A stretch of DNA of 64,000 nucleotides from Rhizobiales bacterium 62-17 (GTDB lineage Bacteria > Pseudomonadota > Alphaproteobacteria > Rhizobiales > Beijerinckiaceae). The stretch lies in the NCBI GenBank assembly GCA_001898965.1, contig MKVW01000006.1, positions 236,882-300,881 on the forward strand, read 5' to 3'. The notes below the pieces were generated by a model that was not told where the DNA came from, made no database searches, and was given only the letters and a program-made list of their open reading frames with translations. Each line of letters starts with the position of its first letter. Within the stretch, counting starts at the first letter, position 1. This document shows, in pieces, positions 24,985 through 33,007 of this stretch. The position numbers and the translations under genes were made by a program.

Positions 24985-25833
24985 ATGCCCGGATCGTTTT
25001 CGTCCACGTGGAGAGCCGAGTCTCGACGGCTTGATTTGGAGACCTGTGCGGTCGAATTGGTGACAGCCAAGTCTCTCAACCGTCACCGCTTCTTTTATGA
25101 GGGGGATCGGGCGCTGATCGCCATCGGCTTGTCGGGTGAACGGCGCGGCGGCGAGACCAGAACGCGCCACTTTCAGTCGTCCCATCGCGCCCTGGGTGGC
25201 TATGTGATGGCCTTGCCGGCGGGTGAACGTCTCGACGGCTGGAGCGAACCGGCAACCCGTTGTTCGTGGCTGATCCTGTATCTGCGGGAAGATTATCAAC
25301 TGGCCGGCGGCCTCTCTCTCTCAACGCTGCTCAATCGTCCCTACATGCGCACCAATGCCTTCGAATTGGTGTCGCTGGCACGGCGGGCGCAAATGTTCAT
25401 GGCACGCGGATCGGACTATCTTACGCCCTATCTGCAAAGCCTCGTGACAATGATTCTTCTCGATGAAGACGACGATGCAGCCGCTCCTCCCGATCCGACC
25501 GATGGGCCATTGGGCAAGAGCCGGATTGAACGGATCAAGCGCCATGTCGATGCGCAGCCGCCTGGAACGGTGACGGTGAGCGATCTGGCGAGCGAACTCG
25601 ATATGTCTCCGGACGGGTTCATCCGTGCCTTCCGGCGGACTTATGGCGTCACGCCCCATCAATATTTGCTGACGCGCCGGCTGGCGGCAGCGGGGTCTTT
25701 GCTGCGCACCACGGATCACTCCCTGACGCGGATTGCCATGGAAACAGGCTTTGCCAGCTCCAGCCATTTTTCGGCGGCCTTCCGCGCCGAATTTGGCTTG
25801 ACGCCAAGTCAATATCGTTTAGCGCGGCGGTAA
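24985..25833 (+). CDS. AraC-family transcriptional regulator
   Basis: 282 residues from ATG 24985 (a GTG one codon earlier); AGGA lies about eight bases upstream. The N-terminal ~170 residues form an unrecognised, partly beta effector domain. The last ~95 residues hold two HTH motifs: VSDLASELDMSPDGFIRAFRRTYGVTPHQYLL and LTRIAMETGFASSSHFSAAFRAEFGLTPSQYR, the classic AraC signature. Likely target: the divergent EamA gene, by position only. The ligand is unknown. Confidence 0.9.
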   Translation: MPGSFSSTWRAESRRLDLETCAVELVTAKSLNRHRFFYEGDRALIAIGLSGERRGGETRTRHFQSSHRALGGYVMALPAGERLDGWSEPATRCSWLILYLREDYQLAGGLSLSTLLNRPYMRTNAFELVSLARRAQMFMARGSDYLTPYLQSLVTMILLDEDDDAAAPPDPTDGPLGKSRIERIKRHVDAQPPGTVTVSDLASELDMSPDGFIRAFRRTYGVTPHQYLLTRRLAAAGSLLRTTDHSLTRIAMETGFASSSHFSAAFRAEFGLTPSQYRLARR

Positions 25834-25938
25834 GGCATCTACGGGGTCGTTTTTCCGTAAGTGGCGTCGATTTCGTGAAAGCACGGATGGTTGTTTCCGG
25901 CGCAGTCTGCGGCCGGACAATCTGCGTGGAGCAACCCC

Positions 25939-26229
25939 GTGCCACAATACAATCCTGATCTCCAGCGTGCTGCGAAGGATCGCCCTAATGGCAGCTATGA
26001 AAAATATGGTGTGATCGACAATGTCGTTCAGCAGACGCGCTCCGGACCACCAAGCGCTGGCGAAATGGCACTGGCGATGGGGCTTGAACAGGCCTTCCGC
26101 GACGGCGCTACCAGTCTGTCAGGACTGGTCGCGCATCTGAACGCCGCAACCGTTGCATCACCCTCCGGCAAACCTTGGGATGAGACCGAACTCGTCCGCT
26201 TTCTCGAACAGCATGGAGAGCTGGCGTGA
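25939..26229 (+). CDS. Small helix-turn-helix-like protein coupled to the Rieske oxygenase
   Basis: 96 residues from GTG 25939; GGAG lies seven bases upstream, and a TTG at 25891 has no such site. The N-terminal half is polar (YNPDLQRAAKDRPNGSYEKYG). The C-terminal half (TSLSGLVAHLNA...GKPWDETELVRFLEQHG) resembles the small helical domain found in serine-recombinase C-terminal regions, where 'G-x-x-W-x-x-x-x-V-x-x-x-L' precedes the last helix. It overlaps the Rieske gene by four bases (GTGA), so the two are translationally coupled. It may be a chaperone, an inhibitory partner or a DNA-binding regulator of the oxygenase; none is shown. Confidence 0.6.
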   Translation: MPQYNPDLQRAAKDRPNGSYEKYGVIDNVVQQTRSGPPSAGEMALAMGLEQAFRDGATSLSGLVAHLNAATVASPSGKPWDETELVRFLEQHGELA

Positions 26230-27233
26230 GTGCTTCCGTTTCACCGGACGCGCGGGAAGCGCGCGTCAATCTCGGCTTGCAGCAGCTCTGGTATCCGGTG
26301 CTGGCGAGCTGGCAACTGGGTCGCGAGCCGCGCGGCATTCAGCGCCTCGGCCAACATATCGCGGTCTGGCGTGATGATGCTGGTGGTGTTCGTGCGATCG
26401 AAGACCGCTGCCCGCACCGTGGCGCGCGGCTGTCGATGGGCTGTTCGCGTGGCGATAAACTGGCCTGTTGGTACCACGGTGTCGAGGTTGATGCGGGGGG
26501 CGTCGTCACCGACGTGCCAGCGACCGATCAATCAGCGATGCGTGGCAAGAAGATTCTGAGGTCTTATCGCGCAGAGGAAGCTCATGGCGCTATCTTTCTG
26601 TGGTTCGGTGAGGGCGAGCCGCCGCCGTTGCGATTGCCCGAACAGCTGACGTCTGACGAGTTCTCCGGCTTTCTGTGCACGGCGGTCTGGCGCTGCAACT
26701 ACCGCTATGCCCACGACAATCTGATGGACCTGATGCATGGCGCCTATCTGCATGCCGTTTCTCATTCGATGTCGGGCGGCGAGAAGCAAGCACGGATGGA
26801 GGTGGCGGATACGCCAGATGGTTTCCTGTTCCGCAAAACCGATCAGGCCGACCTGAATTTCGATTGGGTGGAGTTCTTGGATCTCGATGCGCACTGGATG
26901 CGCACGACGGTTCCTTATGGGCCGGAAGCCGGGCCGGGTGGTCCGTTCTGGATCGTCGGCAATGTGGTGCCGATCGATGAAGAAACCTGCCAGGTGTTCT
27001 TTTGGCGGCTGCGGCGGGTGACGGGTTGGCAGCGTGCGGCATGGCGCTTCCTGTATCGCACGCGGCTGGAGCTCAAACACTGGAACGTGCTCGAGCAGGA
27101 TCGGGAAGTGCTGGAAGGGTTGGTGCCCGCCGCGCGCCAGCACGAAACGCTTTATTCGCACGATGCCGGTCTGGTGCGGCTGCGGCGCTTCCTCAATCAG
27201 GCAGCGACACGGGAGCTGGAAAAGATTCCGTAA
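26226..27233 (+). CDS. Rieske-type ring-hydroxylating or O-demethylating oxygenase, alpha subunit
   Basis: 335 residues from GTG 26226 (GTGA overlap; GGAG seven bases upstream). The Rieske 2Fe-2S site is C62-x-H64 (RCPHRG) and C81-x2-H84 (CWYHG). The mononuclear iron motif is D168-x2-H171-x4-H176 (NLMDLMHGAYLH). Length and layout are those of single-component-type alpha subunits such as vanillate O-demethylase or carnitine-type oxygenases, which need a separate reductase. None is encoded in the window. The substrate is unknown; an aromatic acid or an O/N-methyl compound is plausible. Confidence 0.9.
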   Translation: MSASVSPDAREARVNLGLQQLWYPVLASWQLGREPRGIQRLGQHIAVWRDDAGGVRAIEDRCPHRGARLSMGCSRGDKLACWYHGVEVDAGGVVTDVPATDQSAMRGKKILRSYRAEEAHGAIFLWFGEGEPPPLRLPEQLTSDEFSGFLCTAVWRCNYRYAHDNLMDLMHGAYLHAVSHSMSGGEKQARMEVADTPDGFLFRKTDQADLNFDWVEFLDLDAHWMRTTVPYGPEAGPGGPFWIVGNVVPIDEETCQVFFWRLRRVTGWQRAAWRFLYRTRLELKHWNVLEQDREVLEGLVPAARQHETLYSHDAGLVRLRRFLNQAATRELEKIP

Positions 27234-27396
27234 AATTCATTCTTTTAGCCTGGTTGCGGCCGTTTTTGATTGGCCTCAGGATGGTGGACCCTGGCGTCCA
27301 CAGTCCTGGGGCCGTTCGCGCATGTGCGGTCACATTATCGCCGCAGCTAGACCGGCTAATCGCGCAGGACGTCAGCAGTGACAGAATGGAGGACCA

Positions 27397-27840
27397 ATGA
27401 CGAATGTCGATCTCCCCCATAAGGCTCATCTTCTGGTCTGCGATGGCGCCAAAGCCCTGTTCTTGCGCAATGACGGCAGTGCGCTGCGGCCGCAGCTCAG
27501 TGTCGAGCGCGAGCTGCGCGGCGATACGGCGCGTACGGGTGCGTTGGCCAGCGATCGGCCTGGGCGGATGAGCACGCCGGCCGGACCAAAGAGCGCCATG
27601 GAGCCGACAGATTTGCAGGCCCTCGAAGAGGAAGCGTTCGTGAAAAATGCGGTGGCCGAATTCGAGACCTATTGCCGTGCCCACAAGGTCAAACAAGTCA
27701 TCATCGCGGCACCGCCGAAATCGCTGGCGGTCATTCGCCAGATCGCATCGAAGGAGCTGATGGATCGTTGCGTGGCGCAAGTGGCGAAGGATTATGTCAG
27801 CCATCCGGTATCGGATCTTGCTCGGCTGCTGTCCCGCTGA
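27397..27840 (+). CDS. Host-attachment-family protein
   Basis: 147 residues with GGAGG six bases before the ATG. It matches the alphaproteobacterial 'required for attachment to host cells' family: an N-terminal strand HLLVCDGAKALFLRNDG, a conserved GDTARTGALASDRPGR segment, a helix LQALEEEAFVKNAVAEFETYC, then IIAAPPKSLAVIR and a C-terminal KDYVSHPVSDLARLL. These are small cytosolic proteins of unclear mechanism, first linked to plant-cell attachment in Agrobacterium. A small acidic/basic protein follows 19 bases later on the same strand and may be co-transcribed. Confidence 0.88.
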   Translation: MTNVDLPHKAHLLVCDGAKALFLRNDGSALRPQLSVERELRGDTARTGALASDRPGRMSTPAGPKSAMEPTDLQALEEEAFVKNAVAEFETYCRAHKVKQVIIAAPPKSLAVIRQIASKELMDRCVAQVAKDYVSHPVSDLARLLSR

Positions 27841-27859
27841 TCGAAAAGGAAAACGAGCT

Positions 27860-28030
27860 ATGACCAACGACGACAAACGTAAGGCTGACAAGGCCGAGGT
27901 CGATCAGGAACTGACCGACGAACTGAAGCAGACGTTCCCGGCCAGCGATCCGCCGACCATCACGCGCCAGCCGCTCGATCGGCAGCACGTGGAAAGCGAA
28001 AAGCAGGAAAAGAAAAAGAAGAGGGATTAG
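27860..28030 (+). CDS. Small FPASDPP-motif protein (56 residues)
   Basis: ATG 27860 with AAAAGGA about ten bases before it. The protein is highly charged (KRKADKAEVDQELTDELK) and carries the motif TFPASDPPTIT near the middle, which recurs in many small conserved proteins of alphaproteobacteria. The C-terminus is Lys-rich. There is no signal or TM segment; it is probably disordered. Function unknown. It follows the attachment-family gene and overlaps the LysR gene end by four bases convergently. Confidence 0.7.
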   Translation: MTNDDKRKADKAEVDQELTDELKQTFPASDPPTITRQPLDRQHVESEKQEKKKKRD

Positions 28031-28980
28031 CGCCGGCGTGCTTCCACCGGTCGAGTAGAAGAAGCCGGGCTTTGCCCGGCTTTGCCGTCCAATGCGCGCA
28101 GCCGCATAGTGATGAAGTCAAGGAATTGGCTTGCGGCGGCGCTGAGTGCCCGCCGGCTTGGAAACAGCGCGAAGATATTCGCATCCGGCGGGTTCCAATC
28201 GGGCAACACGCGGACCAATTGTCCGTTGCTGAGCTGTTCCTCGCAGCCGGGAAGGGGCAAGGCGACGATGCCGAGGCCGCGAACGGCCGCCGTGTGCAGC
28301 GCTGAGAGTTGCGTGCTGGAAAAGCGTGGCTCGAAACGCACGTTTTCGGTCTTGCGGCCCTTCGTCAGCGTCCAACGCCAATCCATCGTCTTGGTGCCGA
28401 AACCGAGACAGTCGCATTTCACCAGCGCCTGGGGGCTGGCGATGGGAGGTTGACGCGCCATGCATTCGGGGCTGGCGACCAGGCCGTAGGGCGTCGTGAG
28501 CAATCTCTTGGCGGTCAGGTCGGAATCGGGCAGTCCGGTCAAGGCGCCATAGATGATCATGTCGGCGGAGACGGCGCGAGGGTCGAAGATCGCGGTTGTC
28601 GCATCGAGATGGAGATGCACTTTCGGCGCGTTCTCCGAAAACTCCACCGCCCATTGTTCGATGAACATATGGCCGAGCATGGGCGGGCAGATGACGTGCA
28701 GGGAGCCTGTTGCCTCGGCGGCGTTGCGATCCGCCAGCGCGAAAATGCCGTCGGCCTGTTCGGCCAGCTTGATGCAATGGGCGTAACATTCCTGGCCGAA
28801 CGCGGTGAGGGCGAAGCGGCGACTGCCGCGGTGCAGGAGCGGTGAGCCAAGTCGCCGCTCGAGCTCGGCGATACGGCGTGCGACCGTCGACTTCGGCTGA
28901 TGGAGGCGGCGGCTGACGGCCGCGAATCCACCATGATCGACGACGGATTTGAACAGATAGAGGTCGTCCAAGCCGCGCAT
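28027..28980 (-). CDS. LysR-family transcriptional regulator
   Basis: 317 residues from ATG 28980; another ATG four codons earlier (28992) would put the start right at a palindrome, so the inner one is preferred. The N-terminal HTH has LDDLYLFKSVVDHGGFAAVSRR..., STVARRIAELERRLGSPLLHRG. The remainder is a substrate-binding fold (LHVICPPMLGHMF, ADMIIYG, LVASPECMAR). It is transcribed divergently from the carboxylesterase gene and probably controls the catabolic set 29073-33937. The inducer is unknown. Confidence 0.9.
   Translation of the reverse strand: MRGLDDLYLFKSVVDHGGFAAVSRRLHQPKSTVARRIAELERRLGSPLLHRGSRRFALTAFGQECYAHCIKLAEQADGIFALADRNAAEATGSLHVICPPMLGHMFIEQWAVEFSENAPKVHLHLDATTAIFDPRAVSADMIIYGALTGLPDSDLTAKRLLTTPYGLVASPECMARQPPIASPQALVKCDCLGFGTKTMDWRWTLTKGRKTENVRFEPRFSSTQLSALHTAAVRGLGIVALPLPGCEEQLSNGQLVRVLPDWNPPDANIFALFPSRRALSAAASQFLDFITMRLRALDGKAGQSPASSTRPVEARRR
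28062..28082. terminator. Hairpin at the convergent end of small gene and LysR
   Basis: A 9-bp stem, AAGCCGGGC (28062-28070) with GCCCGGCTT (28074-28082), and a TTT loop. It lies 31 bases beyond the small gene's stop and within the last codons of the LysR gene on the opposite strand. The following T-tract is weak (TTTGCC region), so termination efficiency is uncertain. Confidence 0.5.
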
Positions 28981-28992
28981 GATCGGTCCCAT

Positions 28993-29005
28993 TTTTGGTC
29001 CAAAA
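28993..29005. promoter_or_regulatory. Palindrome in the LysR-esterase divergent promoter
   Basis: TTTTGG-T-CCAAAA is a perfect inverted repeat around a central T. It lies 13 bases upstream of the LysR ATG 28980, and a GGTCC-type motif is repeated around it (GGTCC at 28985-28989 and 28997-29001, GTCCC at 29008-29012). It is a plausible operator of the adjacent LysR protein. Confidence 0.4.
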
Positions 29006-29072
29006 TTGTCCCGAAATTAGGCCGATTGGGTCGAAACATCAATGTTACGCTCCCTTCATCAAAGCCGATCTG

Positions 29073-30545
29073 ATGAATTGGGAGCAGCGGGTGGAGCCGA
29101 CGATCGTTGAAACACCGTTTGGTACGGTGAAGGGAGTGAAGAGCGGCGAGGCCATTGCCTTTCGGCGCGTTCGTTATGCGCCAGCGCCGACGGGGCGCGC
29201 GCGGTTTGCCTTGCCGGGGCAGCCTGATACTTGGACTGGTGTTCTGGACTGCACCGCGCCAGGGCCCATTCCACCTCAGAGCCCGTCACGGCTTGCGAAA
29301 GTCATGGGCGACTATCCAGCGGCGCAGGACGAGGATTGTCTGCACCTCGACATCTGGGTGCCGGCATCGCGCCCGCAGAAGGCGGCTGTCCTGGTCTTCA
29401 TCCACGGTGGCGCCTTCATGACCGGAGGCGGTTCGCTGTCCTGTTACGACGGCGCGGCTTTGGCGGCACGCACTGGTGTCATCGTCGCCACCATCACCTA
29501 TCGTCTCGGCGCCTTGGGCTTCCTGCCGATGGAACCGGGCGCTCCGACCAATCTTGGTCTGCGCGATCAGATTGCGGCTTTGCGCTGGATCCAGCAGGCG
29601 ATCGCTTCCTTCGGTGGCGATCCAGACTGCGTGACAGTGGCGGGTCAGTCGGCGGGCGCCTATAGCATCGCGGCTTTGATGGCGTCCGGCCAGAAACTGT
29701 TCAAACGCGGCATCGTGATGAGCGGTCCGCTCGGGCTTGCGGCGCCGGATGGTGACAAAGTGGCTGTCTTGCGCCGCGCCTTTCTCCAGGCGTTGGGATT
29801 GGGCGAGAAAGATAGCGCCAAGCTGCGCGACGTGCCGATCGACCAGATTTTGAAGGCGCAGATCGAACTGTTGCGACGCCCGGCGAGCTCGGCGGGGGAT
29901 GTCACGCCGCCTTTCGTGCCGATCATCGATGCTGATCTGATGCCACGTGATCCATTGCCGGCGTTGCTCGCAGGTGCCGGCCAGTGGTGCGATCTGATGA
30001 TCGGCTGGACGCGCGAGGAAATGGCGGCTTTCTACGTCGACGATCCGCGGCCGAAGGCTGAAGTGGACGAGATCGTTCGTGCGGCCTTCAAGCAGCGCTT
30101 CGGCGATAAGGGTGCGACCCTCTACCAGCGGCGCTTGAACAGCCGGGCGCCCGCCTCGCCATTGGCGGCACTCGGCGATCTTCGTGCGTCCGATATGTTC
30201 ATCGGGCCGAGCCTGGCCACGGCTGACGCCCGTCGTCGTCAAGGGCGGGCAGCCTACGTCTACCAATTCGACTGGTCGGCACCGCAGAGCGGCGTCGAGG
30301 CTTGCCATTGCATCGATCTGCCTTTCCTGTTCGGCGACTTCGGCCGCTGGGATGCTCGGATGCTGAAAGGTGCGACGCTTGAGGAAATGCAAGCCGTTAG
30401 CGCGGCTTTTCAAGATGCGCTGACGCATTTTGCCAAAACAGGCGTTCCCGATGCGGCCGATCGGCCCGCTTGGCCAGTATATGGCGAGGCAGGAAACATA
30501 ATGCATTTCGACCGGCTGATCGCCGCGACGCCGTACGCGGCGTGA
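29073..30545 (+). CDS. Type-B carboxylesterase/lipase
   Basis: 490 residues from ATG 29073; upstream in-frame codons have no ribosome site, and the conserved opening PTIVETPFGTVKGV begins soon after. Oxyanion-hole HGGAF is at 111-115, nucleophile Ser193 is in VTVAGQSAGA (the usual GESAGG with Gln and Ala replacing Glu and Gly), and likely His is in the segment CHCIDLPFLF. No signal peptide is seen, so it is probably cytosolic. It should hydrolyse an ester, perhaps to free an acid imported or handled by the neighbouring MFS carrier. The LysR gene is divergent. Confidence 0.9.
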   Translation: MNWEQRVEPTIVETPFGTVKGVKSGEAIAFRRVRYAPAPTGRARFALPGQPDTWTGVLDCTAPGPIPPQSPSRLAKVMGDYPAAQDEDCLHLDIWVPASRPQKAAVLVFIHGGAFMTGGGSLSCYDGAALAARTGVIVATITYRLGALGFLPMEPGAPTNLGLRDQIAALRWIQQAIASFGGDPDCVTVAGQSAGAYSIAALMASGQKLFKRGIVMSGPLGLAAPDGDKVAVLRRAFLQALGLGEKDSAKLRDVPIDQILKAQIELLRRPASSAGDVTPPFVPIIDADLMPRDPLPALLAGAGQWCDLMIGWTREEMAAFYVDDPRPKAEVDEIVRAAFKQRFGDKGATLYQRRLNSRAPASPLAALGDLRASDMFIGPSLATADARRRQGRAAYVYQFDWSAPQSGVEACHCIDLPFLFGDFGRWDARMLKGATLEEMQAVSAAFQDALTHFAKTGVPDAADRPAWPVYGEAGNIMHFDRLIAATPYAA

Positions 30546-30574
30546 ACTGACATTCGCGAGGGGAAGGGGCATCG

Positions 30575-31783
30575 ATGACCGAACAGACAATCGCACATCC
30601 CACCGGTGAAGCCGCCTCACAGGCGCAAAAGATTGCGACATTGGCGGTCTGTTTCACCATCGTCACGCTCGATGGTCTCGATACCACTTCCATCGCCTTC
30701 GTGGCGCCGGTGTTGTCGCGAGCCTGGAATCTCACGCCAGCCGCGTTCACGCCGGCTTTCGTGGCTACCAGCGTTGGCGCGGTGATCGGCTATATGTTGA
30801 GCGGCCCCGTTGCTGCTCGCTGGGGTAAGCGCCAGGCGGCGCTATGGAGCGTGTTGATTTTTGGATTTGGCACGTTGGCGACAGTGTTGGCGCACGACAT
30901 CGTCACCATTTCGATCATTCGTCTGATCACCGCGATCGGCTTGGGCGGTTGTCTGCCCATCGCGGTGGCCGCCGGCGCCGATATCATGCCGCCGCGGTAT
31001 AAGGAGACGGCGGCCATGCTGGTCGCGACCGGCCTGTCGGCGGGTTCGGTGATCGGCGGCTTAATTGCTTTGCCGTTGATCCGCGATCATGGCTGGACGT
31101 CGATCTTCATCATCGGTGGCATTGCGCCCTTGCTGATCCTGCCGCTGTTCATTTGGGTTTTGCCCAAGGAGGCACAGGGCGCGAAAGCCGGCAATCCGGT
31201 GGCAGCGCTGTTCGGTGATGGTCTGGCCACATCGACGATCCTGCTCTGGACGTTCGCCTTTCTGGTCTTCATCGATGCCTATGCGTTGATGTTCTGGATT
31301 CCCACCCTGCTGGTCGATTTCGGCTTCGAACCGGCGCTCGCGCCGCTGGCGACCGCGGCCTTCGGTACGGGCGGCCTGGTTGGCAATGTGATCTTGATGC
31401 TGCTGGTGGCGCGGTTTGGCATCAAGGCTTTGCTGATCGCCATCTCCGTGTTCGCCATCGCCTGTATCGTCGCTTTGAGCAAAGGCGCGACCCCATCGAT
31501 GGTCTTGCCTTTGATCGCCGGGCTTGGGGCTGGCTTCATCTGCTGTTGTGTCGGTCAGGCGGCGCTCGCGGTTTCGCTTTATCCATCCGCTTTGCGCACG
31601 ACCGGTGTCGGTTGGGCTTCGGCCGCCGGCCGCGTCGGGTCGATCTTCGGTCCGGCGCTCGGTGGCTTGATGATGTCGCTTGGCTGGGCGCCGCGCGATA
31701 TCATTCTGACGGCGATCGTGCCGGCCGTGTTGGCCATTCTGGTCTTGCTGGCGATGCGCGGGCTTATGCGTCCAACGGCTTGA
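30575..31783 (+). CDS. MFS importer, aromatic acid/H+ symporter (AAHS) type
   Basis: 402 residues with GAGGGGAAGGGG before the ATG. Twelve TM helices are predicted. Signature: a conserved Asp-bearing TM1 (TLDGLDTTSIAFVAPVL), the loop motif GPVAARWGKRQAAL, and a C-terminal-half AGLGAGFICCCVGQAALAVSLYPSALRTTGVGWASAAGRVGS typical of AAHS carriers for benzoate, 4-hydroxybenzoate, protocatechuate and shikimate-like acids. It sits 29 bases after the esterase gene, so the two are probably one operon for uptake and processing of an aromatic or related ester or acid. Confidence 0.88.
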   Translation: MTEQTIAHPTGEAASQAQKIATLAVCFTIVTLDGLDTTSIAFVAPVLSRAWNLTPAAFTPAFVATSVGAVIGYMLSGPVAARWGKRQAALWSVLIFGFGTLATVLAHDIVTISIIRLITAIGLGGCLPIAVAAGADIMPPRYKETAAMLVATGLSAGSVIGGLIALPLIRDHGWTSIFIIGGIAPLLILPLFIWVLPKEAQGAKAGNPVAALFGDGLATSTILLWTFAFLVFIDAYALMFWIPTLLVDFGFEPALAPLATAAFGTGGLVGNVILMLLVARFGIKALLIAISVFAIACIVALSKGATPSMVLPLIAGLGAGFICCCVGQAALAVSLYPSALRTTGVGWASAAGRVGSIFGPALGGLMMSLGWAPRDIILTAIVPAVLAILVLLAMRGLMRPTA

Positions 31784-31790
31784 CTGCGCG

Positions 31791-32051
31791 CTACCGTTCG
31801 GCCTCTTCGCGTCCAATCTCGGTGAGGCGGAAGACGGAAAGGCCGATGCGCACTTGCGAAATGTCTTCGACAATATAGTCCCAGCGCAGCAAGTCGTCGA
31901 AGATGTCGGCGGCCACATAGACCACGGTGCCGTTGATGAGGATGGGCGACCAGTCGGTGGCGCAGACGGAGACGATGTTCTCGTCGAGCATGAGGAAGTT
32001 GCCCTCATGGTCGGCGAGTAAACGCAGAACATCGGCGAACGAAAGCAACAT
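31791..32051 (-). CDS. Hypothetical protein (86 residues)
   Basis: ATG 32051 with GGGAGAG about eight bases before it. The sequence (MLLSFADVLRLLADHEGNFLMLD..., WSPILINGTVVYVAADIFDDLLRWDYI, RLTEIGREEAE) is acidic, cytosolic and mixed alpha/beta, with no recognised family. It reads opposite to its neighbours and converges on the MFS gene end. Its clear ribosome site and codon bias support it as real. Confidence 0.6.
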   Translation of the reverse strand: MLLSFADVLRLLADHEGNFLMLDENIVSVCATDWSPILINGTVVYVAADIFDDLLRWDYIVEDISQVRIGLSVFRLTEIGREEAER

Positions 32052-32279
32052 CGACGCTCTCCCGTGAGCGGCGTCGCCAGCAGCGTTGTCATGTGCACAG
32101 GTCGGTCAGGCGAGGCCACGCTGGCGGGCTGACGCATTCAATCATGGATCGGACATTATGTCGTCTTCACGGCACTTCGGGCCGGTGAGGGTTGGTAGCG
32201 CTCCTCCGCTACCACACGCCCTTCACATTCCCGGCTGAATGGCGCATGGGAAGGGGAAGTTCGATCCACCGGAGTTCCC

Positions 32280-32990
32280 ATGGCTCTCGACCCGCAAATC
32301 GTCAAGACACTGAAGGGCGTTTCGACCGCGACCATCACAACCGTGATGCTGAAAAAAGGCCTGCGGAATCTTTGGATACGTGGCGCCAAGCCTTTGAAAC
32401 CCGATCAGGAACGGTTGGTCGGGCCTGCCTTTACCCTGCGCTTCATCCCGGCGCGGGAAGATCTGGCCACCCCCGAATCCTGGGGCAATCCGATTTCCAC
32501 GCGGACCGCGGTCGAGGCGATGGAGGAGGGCGATATTGCCGTCATCGATGCGCTGGGCGTGACCGATGCGGGCTGCTACGGCGACATCCTTATTGCCCGC
32601 ATGGCCAAGCGCAAGGTCGCCGCCTTGGTGACCGACGGCGTGGTCCGCGATATCGAAGGTGTCAACGGCACGGGATTGCCGGTCTGGTCGCAGGGGTGGG
32701 CGGCGCCGTCCTCAGTGCAGGGGCTGACCTTCGTCAATTGGAACGAGCCGATCGGGTGTGGTGGCGTCGCCATTTTTCCCGGCGACGTGATCGTTGCGGA
32801 TAAGGATGGGGCGGTGGTCATTCCGAAGGCTTTCGTCGACCACGTCCTCGACACGGGGCCGGAACAGGAGCGGATGGAAGCGTGGATCATGCGCGAGGTC
32901 GAACGCGGCGAAAAACTGCCGGGCCTCTATCCGATGAATGCCGAAACCAAGGCGCGCTATGACGCCTGGAAGAAGTCTCAGAACGTTTAG
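32280..32990 (+). CDS. RraA-family aldolase-like protein (HMG/CHA aldolase type)
   Basis: 236 residues with CCGGAG five bases upstream. RraA family hallmarks: KGVSTATITTVMLKKGLRN, GPAFTLRFIPARED, GDIAVIDALGVTDAGCYGDILIARMAKRKVAALVTDGVVRDIEG (the G-x-x-L/I and D-G-x-x-R-D substrate and metal motifs) and PGDVIVADKDGAVVIP. Enzymes of this group cleave 4-hydroxy-4-methyl-2-oxoglutarate or 4-carboxy-4-hydroxy-2-oxoadipate to pyruvate plus a 2-oxo acid in gallate/protocatechuate-type pathways; others only inhibit RNase E. The next gene is a lyase of the DapA family, so a catabolic role is favoured. Confidence 0.85.
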   Translation: MALDPQIVKTLKGVSTATITTVMLKKGLRNLWIRGAKPLKPDQERLVGPAFTLRFIPAREDLATPESWGNPISTRTAVEAMEEGDIAVIDALGVTDAGCYGDILIARMAKRKVAALVTDGVVRDIEGVNGTGLPVWSQGWAAPSSVQGLTFVNWNEPIGCGGVAIFPGDVIVADKDGAVVIPKAFVDHVLDTGPEQERMEAWIMREVERGEKLPGLYPMNAETKARYDAWKKSQNV

Positions 32991-33007
32991 TCTCAAAGGT
33001 TTGCTCG

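Noticed and set aside
29286..30641. 451-codon - strand open frame opposite the carboxylesterase
   Set aside because: The + strand carries the complete esterase with catalytic motifs; the antisense frame has none.
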